Position numbers and translations under genes: made by a program. Of a DNA stretch of 64,000 nucleotides, positions 43,202 through 50,762 are shown in pieces. The DNA comes from PALSA-693 sp963729695 (GTDB lineage Bacteria; Actinomycetota; Acidimicrobiia; Acidimicrobiales; Palsa-688): assembly GCA_963729695.1 (NCBI GenBank), contig CAVSOT010000007.1:186001-250000 (forward strand), written 5' to 3'. How positions within the stretch are numbered: the stretch's first letter is position 1; each line of letters starts with the position of its first letter. The notes beneath the pieces were generated by a model. The model was not told the origin of the DNA. It saw only the letters and a program-made list of their open reading frames with translations, and searched no databases.

Positions 43202-43876
43202 CTAGACGGCGGGGGTGGGGGTCATGGCGGGGAAGAAGCCTTGGAAGGTTCCTTTGCTGGCCAGGGTGATGGCTCGTTCGAGGTTGAAGTGGTGGTTGTG
43301 GTGTTTTTCGAGGGCCAGCATGAGGGCGGTGCCCATGACGGCTCGGGCGGAGATGTCGGGTGATTCGAGTTGGTAGCCGTAGCGGCCTTCGACTTCGCCC
43401 CAGGCTTGGGCCAGGCGGTCCATGGCGGTGGCGAAGTTTTCTTTGTAGAAGCGGCGGGCGACTTCGGGGTCGCCGAAGAGGACCAGGCCGAGGAGGGGGA
43501 GGACTTCTTCGAGGGTGGAGATGAGTTGGCGGTACAGGCCGGTGAGGGTTTCGACTTGTCGTTGGGGGGTGAGGGGTTCGTCGCGGTCGATGATTTCGGT
43601 GGCGGCGACGAGGTCGTCGACGGCGGCTTGGAGGGGTTCGACGACGGCTTCGAAGAAGAGTTGGTCTTTGCTTTCGAAGTGGCGGTAGATGACGCCTTCG
43701 CTGATGCCGCCGTGTTCGGCGATGACTTTGATGGTGGTGCCGTTGACGTCGCCGGTTTCGCTGAAGGCTCGGCGGGCGGCTTTGAGGATGGAGCGTTTGC
43801 GGGCTTCGGCGCTGAGGCGGCGGGCTCGGGGGGCGTCGGGGCTGGGTGGTGACGGGTTGCGTGCTGTTCTAGCCAT
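43202..43876 (-). CDS. TetR-family transcriptional regulator
   Basis: This 224-residue regulator has an N-terminal HTH domain: ARKRSILKAARRAFSETGDVNGTTIKVIAEHGGISEGVIYRHFESKDQLFFEAV, the standard TetR signature. A helical ligand-binding domain follows. ATG 43876 is preferred; the frame extends to 43930 without similarity. Codon use favours A- and C-ending codons (GAA, CGA, CTC), unlike most genes here. It is divergent from the ferredoxin gene, and the palindrome at 44128-44143 lies between them, so it likely regulates itself and that gene set. Confidence 0.9.
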   Translation of the reverse strand: MARTARNPSPPSPDAPRARRLSAEARKRSILKAARRAFSETGDVNGTTIKVIAEHGGISEGVIYRHFESKDQLFFEAVVEPLQAAVDDLVAATEIIDRDEPLTPQRQVETLTGLYRQLISTLEEVLPLLGLVLFGDPEVARRFYKENFATAMDRLAQAWGEVEGRYGYQLESPDISARAVMGTALMLALEKHHNHHFNLERAITLASKGTFQGFFPAMTPTPAV

Positions 43877-44127
43877 GAGCGGCCCCGGTGTTGTCCGGGC
43901 CAACGCTGCGCCATACACCCACCAGCCCACAATACGACATCCACCTGGGAAGGAAGTGATTCCTTACTTGTGAGCCCGGTGCCGGCGACGCTGCCGGCCG
44001 GCGCAGATACGGTGCGGCGCGGCGAAGGTGCGCCGCACCGGTGCTGTTCGCGGACGCCACGACCGGCTTGACGGCCCGGAGACCTATCACCCATGATGTG
44101 AGCCGTGAGCGTCCATCGGCGTTGCTT

Positions 44128-44143
44128 ATGAGCGCTCGCTCGG
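44128..44143 (+). promoter_or_regulatory. Candidate operator TGAGCGCTCGCT between TetR and ferredoxin genes
   Basis: TATGAGCGCTCGCTCGGA lies in the 290-base divergent region between the TetR and ferredoxin genes, about 25-40 bases before ATG 44168. Its core TGAGCGCTCGCT matches the sites at 29865 and 42405. Because it adjoins a TetR gene, that regulator is the simplest candidate to bind all three. Confidence 0.55.
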
Positions 44144-44167
44144 ACCGGTAACGGAGGGTAGGGTATT

Positions 44168-44356
44168 ATGAAGGCCGCAGTCGATGCCGATCGCTGCCAG
44201 GGTCATGCTCGATGCTGGCAGATATGCCCTGAGTTCTTCTCCTTGAACGAGGAGGGGCATTCCTTCCTGAAGGATTCCCAGGTTCCCCCCGAGCTCGAGG
44301 CGAAGGTCCAGGAAGCAGCGGACAACTGCCCAGAGCGCGCCATCAGCGTGAGCTGA
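44168..44356 (+). CDS. Small 3Fe-4S-type ferredoxin
   Basis: This is a 62-residue ferredoxin of the kind that serves actinobacterial P450s. Cluster ligands are in CQGHARCWQICPEFF and NCPERAI, with the CxxHxxC-type spacing in which a histidine replaces one cysteine, the usual P450-ferredoxin form. It follows the candidate TetR operator. No P450 is next to it; the P450 at 5511 or a distant one could be the partner. An MDR dehydrogenase follows after 49 bases. Confidence 0.9.
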   Translation: MKAAVDADRCQGHARCWQICPEFFSLNEEGHSFLKDSQVPPELEAKVQEAADNCPERAISVS

Positions 44357-44405
44357 TTCGAACCTTTTCTGGGCGGGCCCTTACCGACGTGCGGCCGCAA
44401 TAGCC

Positions 44406-45386
44406 ATGTGGGCTCAGCGCCTGGTCGCGCCCTTCATGTTTGGCAAAGAAGAGGTCAGCCCTCCTTGCGCCGATGACCTTTCACCAGGGCAGGTGCTCAC
44501 TCGAACCCTGACGACCGGGATCTGCGGCAGCGATCTGCCGTATTTCAAGGGCTTGTTGTCGCCCTTCGCGACCCTCGAAGGCGGACGGCATGTCAGTCCT
44601 CCTGGCTTCCCCGTCCACGAGCTGGTGGGCGAAGTGGTCGCGTCCCGCGACGAACGTCTGGCGATCGGCGCCCGGGTCGTCGGCTGGGCCTCGGACAACA
44701 ACGCGCTCACCGAGCTCGTCGTGGCAGACGGTGGTGGTCTGTACGAATATGACCCTCGTCGCTCGTCGTTGGCGGCCATCATGCTGCAGCCCCTTGCCTG
44801 CGTCATCTACGCCCTCGAACAGGTGCCCGACATCGAGGGTTCCAATGCCGCCGTCATCGGCCAGGGACCGATTGGCGTCCTCTTCAGTCACGTGCTGAAG
44901 ACGATGGGTGCCCGCTCTGTCACGGGAGTGGACCGCATCGACCGGTCCGACGTGGCCGCCGTCTTTGGCGTCGACGAAATGGTGCATGCAGCCAGCGACC
45001 AGTGGGCGGCCGTGGCCAAGTCGGCCACCGAGCCCCCCTCGCTCATCGTCGAGGCGGTGGGTCACCAGGTCGGAACCCTCCGAGATGCGGTGGACGCCTT
45101 GGCCATGAACGGCCTGGTGTACTGCTTTGGCATCCCTGATGACGAGATCTACCCCTTTCCCATGCGTCTCTTCCTGCGCAAGAACGCCCGGCTGGCGGCC
45201 GGAGTCACCCTGCGGCCGTGGCGCCGCGACGCCCTGGCGAAGGCCGAGAAGCACCTCGAAGCCCACCCCGAGCTGGTCGAGGCCTACGTCACCAACGTAT
45301 TTGCGGTCGATGACGTCAACCAGGCGTTCCAGCTCGCCAGCCGGCCAGCCTCAGGGCAGCTCAAAGTGGCGATGACCACCGGTTGA
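44406..45386 (+). CDS. Medium-chain (zinc-type) dehydrogenase/reductase
   Basis: The 326-residue protein has the MDR layout: TTGICGSDLPYFKG for the catalytic zinc site, PGFPVHELVGEVV, and the Rossmann motif AAVIGQGPIGVLFSHVLK around residue 150. The four structural-zinc cysteines of classic alcohol dehydrogenases are absent. It belongs to the zinc-dependent alcohol/polyol dehydrogenase group, probably NAD(P)-dependent. It follows the ferredoxin on the same strand and may form part of its operon. Confidence 0.85.
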   Translation: MWAQRLVAPFMFGKEEVSPPCADDLSPGQVLTRTLTTGICGSDLPYFKGLLSPFATLEGGRHVSPPGFPVHELVGEVVASRDERLAIGARVVGWASDNNALTELVVADGGGLYEYDPRRSSLAAIMLQPLACVIYALEQVPDIEGSNAAVIGQGPIGVLFSHVLKTMGARSVTGVDRIDRSDVAAVFGVDEMVHAASDQWAAVAKSATEPPSLIVEAVGHQVGTLRDAVDALAMNGLVYCFGIPDDEIYPFPMRLFLRKNARLAAGVTLRPWRRDALAKAEKHLEAHPELVEAYVTNVFAVDDVNQAFQLASRPASGQLKVAMTTG

Positions 45387-45461
45387 CGGTGCTTCCCGGT
45401 CACGCTTAGCCTCTCCTGCCAGCGGGCGCGTGCGCCGGCATTTGAATCGGGGGAAAACGCC

Positions 45462-47167
45462 ATGCCGGAATGGGACTTCACCACTGATGCCCTGATCGTC
45501 GGTAGCGGCGGGGGGCTCTCTGCGCGGCCATGGCGGGAACCGCTCGCCAGCTGGACGTCCTCGTGGTCGAGAAGACCGAGTTCATCGGCGGATCCACGGC
45601 TATGTCGGGCGGAGGCGTCTGGATCCCGAACAACCCGCTGATGCGGTCGTACGGCATCGCCGACTCTGAGGACGACGCCTTGGCTCATTTCGAGGCGGTC
45701 GTCGGTGACATCGGCCTGGCCTCCTCCCCGGAGCGCCGCAGAGCCTTTGTCGCCAACGGGCCCCGGCTGGTGGAATTCCTGCAGCAGCGGGGAGTTCCGT
45801 TCCGATATGCCGACGGGTACTCGGACTACTACCCCGATGCGCCCGGTGGGAAGGAGCACGGCCGGACCATCGAGGCCTACCCCTTTGACGCCCACGAACT
45901 GGGTCCCTGGGAGAAGAAGCTCCGGCCAGGCATGAGCACAGGGCTCGGTCTCGTTGGGTTCGGTACAGAGCTCACCGCCATCTCGTATTACAACCGCAGT
46001 GCCCGTTGTTTCGCGACGGGTGCCCGGGTGCTCGGCCGAACACTGGCGGGCAGAGCCCGGGCTCGAGCGATGGTTGCGAATGGCGGCGCGCTGGTCGGTC
46101 GCCTGCTCCGGTCGGCGCTGGAGCAGGGCACGGAGATCTGGACCGAGTCGCCGATAGAGGAGTTGATCGTCCAGGACGGAGCGGTCGTCGGGGCCGTGAT
46201 CTTGCGTCGCGGCAAGGCCCTCCGGGTGGCTGCCCGCCTTGGTGTTCTCCTGGCGGCCGGCGGCTTCTCCCGCAACAGCGAGATGCGGGACCGGTACGGC
46301 GGAGGGCAGGCGAGGTCGGCGAAATGGTCGATCTCCAACCCGGGCGACACGGGCGAGGTGCTGGAGATGGCGATGTCGGTCGGTGGCGCCACCGGTCTCC
46401 TGGACGAAGCCTTCTGGCTCCCCATGCCCTGCATGGCCGACGGGAGTCTGCCGAGGTACCCGTCCAGGCAGGTCTCCGCGTTCTCTCGAGCCCGCTGGCG
46501 GCCGGGGTCGATCATGGTCGATTCGACGGGGCGTCGCTTCGCCAATGAGGCGACGTCCTACATGGAGTTGGGCCAGCAGATGTTCGCTCGAGATCGCGAG
46601 GTGAGCGCTATACCGAGCTGGCTCATTTTCGACGACGCCTTTCGTCGTCGTTCACTGTTTGGGACCGTTCCGGGCCGACTGCCTGAAAGCTGGATCCGCG
46701 ATGGCTTCATCCACCGATGCAGCACGGCCGCCGAGCTAGCCGCCGAATGCGGTATCGACCCCGGCGGTCTGGCCGAAACCCTCCAGAGATTCAACGGCTT
46801 CGCCCGCACCGGGGTGGACACCGACTTCCATCGCGGCGAAAGTGCCTATGACCGCTTCATGGGCGACCCCCGACACCAGCCGAACAACTGTCTGGCCCCC
46901 ATCGCCCGCCCGCCGTTCTACGCCGTCGCCACGTATCCATGCGACGTCGGGACGTGCGGAGGCTTGCTCACGGATGCGTCGGGACGCGTGCTGTCGGAGG
47001 CGGGGCAGGTGATTCCCGGGCTGTATGCCACCGGCAACGTCACCGCCAGCCTCATGGGCCGCTACTACCTCGGCGCGGGGGCCAGCATCGGACAGACCTG
47101 CACGTTTGGTTTCGTCGCCATGAGCGACATCGCCGCCAGGGCGAAGCCGGCTCGGGCCGGGTCCTGA
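45462..47167 (+). pseudogene. FAD-dependent dehydrogenase (KstD-like), frameshift in G-run
   Basis: The N-terminus PEWDFTTDALIVGSGGG continues in another frame as MAGTARQLDVLVVEK and IGGSTAMSGGGVW. Adding one G to the six-G run at 45510-45515 gives the usual GGGALCAA sequence and joins the two. Later segments include LAAGGFSRNSEMR and GLYATGNVTASLMGRYYLGAGASIG. With the correction it is about 568 residues, paralogous to the intact 34043-35731 protein. The G-run could be a phase-variable tract or a homopolymer sequencing error. Confidence 0.87.
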
Positions 47168-47279
47168 GCCGCCTGTCTGCGGGAAGGGGTGGTTGCTGAC
47201 GTCCGCAGTCTCACCGGCCACCCGTTGCTAGTGTCAGTCTGCGCTGGTTGCGCCGGTGTCGTCGGTATTGGAGAGGGCC

Positions 47280-48119
47280 ATGGCTGGTCGGTTGGAGGCA
47301 AAGGTCGCCGTAGTGACCGGCGCCGGTTCGAGCGGAGCGGGTATTGGCATCGGAAAAGCCATTTCGGTCGTCCTGGCCCGTGAGGGGGCGTCGGTGCTGC
47401 TGGTGGACAACGTTCCTGAACGCGCCGAGGAGACGTTGCGCCTGGTGGAGGAAACAGGAGGCAAGGCGTCCGTTTTTGGGGCCGATATCTCACGCCCTGC
47501 CGATTGCGAGGCCATGATCGCGACGGCGATCGATCGCTTTGGCGGCCTCGATGTCCTCGTCAACAATGCGGCCATCACCAAGCACGTGCCGATCGTCGAC
47601 ACCTCAGTGGAACTGTACGAACAGGTGATCGGTGTGAACCTGACCGGCTCGTTCATGGCGTGTAAGTTCGCCGTTCCCGCCCTCGTTGCTCGCGGTGGTG
47701 GCTCGATTGTCAACATCGGATCGGTGGCGGGAGTCCGCGATTCCGGCTCGACGCATCCGGCCTACAGCGCCTCCAAGGCCGCCCTCCTCGGCCTGACCGT
47801 CGACCTCGCCGGGGCGTACGGCCGGGACAACGTTCGAGTTAACGCAGTGCTTCCCGGCATGGTGGTCACGCCTATGGCAGAGGCAGTAACAGCCGGTCGA
47901 GCCGCAGGTGGGCAGCCGAGCCAGAGCGACAAGGTATTCGGCGCCAATCTGCTGGGCAGGAGGGGCGACGCCTGGGACATCGCTCATGCCGTGCTCTTCC
48001 TGGTCAGCGACGAGGGTTCCTACATTACGGGCGTGACCTTGCCGGTCGACGGAGGAGCGATTGCCGGTATGCCCGCCTCTTACATGCTACGAGCCGCGCC
48101 CGCTACCCGTTCAGGTTGA
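47280..48119 (+). CDS. Short-chain dehydrogenase/reductase
   Basis: The 279-residue SDR has VTGAGSSGAGIGIGKAISVVLAREGASVLLVDNVPERAEET, the same extended glycine loop as the paralogue at 38043. It also has NNAAITK, NIGSVAGV, YSASKAA (YxxxK) and ITGVTLPVDGG. GGAGAGGG precedes ATG 47280. It lies 112 bases after the FAD dehydrogenase, and its 3' end overlaps the convergent amidohydrolase by 17 bases. Confidence 0.9.
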   Translation: MAGRLEAKVAVVTGAGSSGAGIGIGKAISVVLAREGASVLLVDNVPERAEETLRLVEETGGKASVFGADISRPADCEAMIATAIDRFGGLDVLVNNAAITKHVPIVDTSVELYEQVIGVNLTGSFMACKFAVPALVARGGGSIVNIGSVAGVRDSGSTHPAYSASKAALLGLTVDLAGAYGRDNVRVNAVLPGMVVTPMAEAVTAGRAAGGQPSQSDKVFGANLLGRRGDAWDIAHAVLFLVSDEGSYITGVTLPVDGGAIAGMPASYMLRAAPATRSG

Positions 48120-49242
48120 AGATCTGGGCCGCCGTGCCCCCAACCATGGCGTCGACCTCGTCCTCGGGAACACCGTCGAACTGTTTGGCGATCCAGGCCT
48201 CCGAGTTGGGAAAAGAGCCCTCGTGATGCGGGTAGTCGTTGCCCCATAGCAGGCACTCGATGCCAGTGATATCACGGGCTCGGATGGCCAGGGGGTCCCA
48301 CATGAACGTGGCGTGCACCTGCCGTCGCAAGTAGAAACTGGGGGGAGCCTGCAGGGTGATCTTGTTGTGCCCATCGAGGTCGTGGACATTCAGGGCGGGA
48401 AACCGGCTGTCGCTCCAGTGATGGTCGAAGAACTGAACGGCGAAGGCCAGCCAAGAGGCGTAACCCTCGGTCATGACCACGTGCAGGTCGGGATAGCGCT
48501 CGAAGACACCGGTGAACGTCAGCCAACCCACCGTCTCGCCCATGGCGACGCACTGGTTGTAGAAGTTCACAAAGCTGCGGCCGGGATAAGAAACCGGATC
48601 CTGGGATGGCGGCTTGTGAAGATTGCCGACATGCATGGTGATCGGCACCTTGAGGGCGTTGGCCGCTTCCCACAACGGCTCCCACTCTGAGAGGTGGTAG
48701 GGGCGCTCGAAGATGCCGTCTGGCAACAGCGCAGGGCGCAAACCCGCGGTTGCGGCCCGTTCGAGCTCTCGAACAGAGGCAGCGACGTCCTTGAACGGGA
48801 GGTAGATGCCCGGGGCGACCCGGTCCAGGTAGGGGCGCCACGTGTCGGCCATCCAATCGTTGACCAGGCGGCAATACGCCTCGTCGACCTCGGCCGGTGT
48901 TGCACCGTCGAACACGGACAGGCGACCGATGAGAACCGCTCCGACCACGCCGTCGCGCTCGAGCTCGGCCAGGTGCTCCCGAGGATCGAAGCTCGGATCT
49001 GCTTCGGGACAGACATTGGCTATCGCCGCCCGGGCGAGTGCTCGCGGGTTGTCAGAGACCTTCACCGCCCGGTCACTGCTTTCGGTCATGGCCGTCGCCA
49101 CCGGCCTCGGCCAGATCACGTAGGTGTCGCCGCCGCGCCGTTGGAGGCGGGGAAAATGCTCTCGATACGATTCTGGGAGCTCTTCGACCAGCGAGAAGGG
49201 CGGGGCGAAGTGACAATCCGTCGTGATCAACCGTCGCGTCAC
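48103..49242 (-). CDS. Amidohydrolase_2 family metal-dependent hydrolase
   Basis: The 379-residue protein contains LITTDCHFAPPFSLVEELP, LLPDGIFERPYHLSEWEPLWE, VPITMHVGNLHKPP and LLWGNDYPHHEGSFP (late aspartate). It is the most divergent of the four amidohydrolase_2 paralogues. GTG 49242 is the start. The 3' end overlaps the SDR gene on the opposite strand by 17 bases. Function: hydrolase or decarboxylase of unknown substrate. Confidence 0.85.
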   Translation of the reverse strand: MTRRLITTDCHFAPPFSLVEELPESYREHFPRLQRRGGDTYVIWPRPVATAMTESSDRAVKVSDNPRALARAAIANVCPEADPSFDPREHLAELERDGVVGAVLIGRLSVFDGATPAEVDEAYCRLVNDWMADTWRPYLDRVAPGIYLPFKDVAASVRELERAATAGLRPALLPDGIFERPYHLSEWEPLWEAANALKVPITMHVGNLHKPPSQDPVSYPGRSFVNFYNQCVAMGETVGWLTFTGVFERYPDLHVVMTEGYASWLAFAVQFFDHHWSDSRFPALNVHDLDGHNKITLQAPPSFYLRRQVHATFMWDPLAIRARDITGIECLLWGNDYPHHEGSFPNSEAWIAKQFDGVPEDEVDAMVGGTAAQIFNLNG

Positions 49243-49401
49243 CTTGGGTTCCTTCCCGTCTGCCGAGTCATGTGGGTGTCGACATCAACCACTCGCGGTT
49301 GGTCTGCCAGTTTGGCCATGACCGGCTCCACTTCCGTCAGCGGCAAGGGCTGTCGATCGCTGCCAAAGCCTACGGCCCTGTCCCCCTAGCGTCAAGGTTG
49401 G

Positions 49402-49434
49402 GATGCATCTGCACATGTGCGATTTGATGCATGC
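49402..49434. promoter_or_regulatory. Cluster of short palindromes upstream of the amidohydrolase gene
   Basis: Three palindromes sit within 33 bases: GATGCATC (49402-49409), GCACATGTGC (49411-49420, a perfect 10-mer) and GCATGC (49429-49434). They lie about 160 bases upstream of GTG 49242 in a 309-base gap (49243-49551) that has no supported gene. This could be an operator cluster; no regulator is adjacent. Confidence 0.4.
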
Positions 49435-49551
49435 CGAGGTTCGGGTCGGGAGAAGGCCAGCCGCAGCTCGCCGGGGGTCACGGTCGTTGGCTACCCACGC
49501 TGGTAGAGGACTCCTCTTCGCCTGCTCCGGACGGTCCGCCAGTCGGCCAGG

Positions 49552-50019
49552 TCAACGTTGGTCGCCTGACAGCTTGCGATGGTCCCAGGAGACGACCTTC
49601 TCGGCGTCGAGGAGGACCACGACCCGCTTGTGCACCATCGCCTCCACTCTGGGTCGTTGGCTTTCGTCATAGGGCCCGACCCGCGCCTCCCACATGGAGA
49701 CGGCGCAGTCCCAGATGTCGTCGGGGTCCTCGACGAGTCGGGCCTTTCCCGCCAGGGCGATGCCGCGTAGGTCGCTATACGTGTCACCCGTCTCGACCAG
49801 GAACGTGAGGCGAGGGTCGCGCTTGAGATTCTGCACCTTCTGCGATTTGCGCTTGGTAGTGACGGCGACTTGGCCATTGACGAGGCCGTACCACATGGCT
49901 ACCGCATGAATCGAGCCGTCCGGATGAATGGAGCACATGGTGGCGCTACGCTCCGTACGGAGGAAGGCGTGCACCTCCTCGGCTGACATGCGGATCTCAC
50001 CGCGGCGGTTGACGCCCAT
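49552..50019 (-). CDS. F420/FMN-dependent split-barrel (PPOX-class) oxidoreductase
   Basis: This is a 155-residue split-barrel protein: AEEVHAFLRTERSATMCSIHPDGSIHAVAMWY, VTTKRKSQKVQNLKRDPRLTFLVE and ALAGKARLVED. This pattern is typical of the pyridoxamine-5'-phosphate-oxidase-like proteins that use F420 or FMN in actinobacteria. ATG 50019 begins the fold; the frame extends further upstream without similarity. It is isolated, between the amidohydrolase and the liv-type operon. Substrate unknown. Confidence 0.87.
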   Translation of the reverse strand: MGVNRRGEIRMSAEEVHAFLRTERSATMCSIHPDGSIHAVAMWYGLVNGQVAVTTKRKSQKVQNLKRDPRLTFLVETGDTYSDLRGIALAGKARLVEDPDDIWDCAVSMWEARVGPYDESQRPRVEAMVHKRVVVLLDAEKVVSWDHRKLSGDQR

Positions 50020-50762
50020 AGCGGAGACAGTACCTTGGCTCCGGCCGGGTCGTCCCTGACCCGGGTCGCGACGGGCGCCACAGGCCGGCCCGTGGGGCGC
50101 GGAGGCAACGCAGGTGTCCCGGTCGATCAGAGAGACAATCAGGCCTCCGAGATTCCGAATGTGAATCCAGCCCACACCAGGATTGGTGTCCGGATTCTTG
50201 ACACCTCTGGTGGATCAGTTGAGAAAGACGATAGGCCCTCGCTGCGCCCCTGATCATTGATACGTATGGAGCCGGTCGTGACGTGAGCTGTTCCATCGTT
50301 TGAACCGGCCCGAAACTTAGCCAATCGAAGCGTATCCATTGCCACCGAGGACCTTGACGTTGCCAACGGCCGCGCCTATAGTCTCGCCAGTCGTCGACCG
50401 GTGTCGTTTATGGGCTGCGTTCCGGCATGACGGCGATCAGGGAGAGGCTAGGAGGAAGCAGCTGGATGGCAGTGTCCGATGTGAAGCGGTGCTGGCGCTG
50501 GATCGTGTCGAGCCGAGTAGCGATGCGACGCGAGTATGCCATTGCAAGCCACCACATCGGGTCGGACCGAGGGGACGCATGAAGATGGCGCTTCGAGGTC
50601 TCGAGTGTGCTGGTATCAAGCTCCGTCGCTGACCCAACTTGGGGGATACCACCGGGGGAGGGTGGAGCGGTCGTAATCGGTTGGTCGTTGTGGGTCTGTA
50701 CCGCTGGTTGGCTTGTCGGGTGGGGTTGTAATCCTATTTTGGTTGCGAGGTAGGAGTCGGTC
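50020..50762. other. 743-base non-coding region upstream of the liv-type operon
   Basis: No protein frame here resembles a known family. The region contains one good promoter candidate (50354-50382) on the plus strand, and its right end is the AGGTAGGAG ribosome site of the next gene. That would leave a 5' leader of about 375 bases for the transporter operon, long enough for RNA-level control, though no riboswitch class is recognisable. Confidence 0.6.
50354..50382 (+). promoter_or_regulatory. Putative sigma70-type promoter of the liv-type operon
   Basis: TTGACG (50354-50359) and TATAGT (50377-50382) are separated by exactly 17 bases. This is the best consensus promoter seen in the window. 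It points toward the transporter gene that begins at 50763. Confidence 0.55.
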
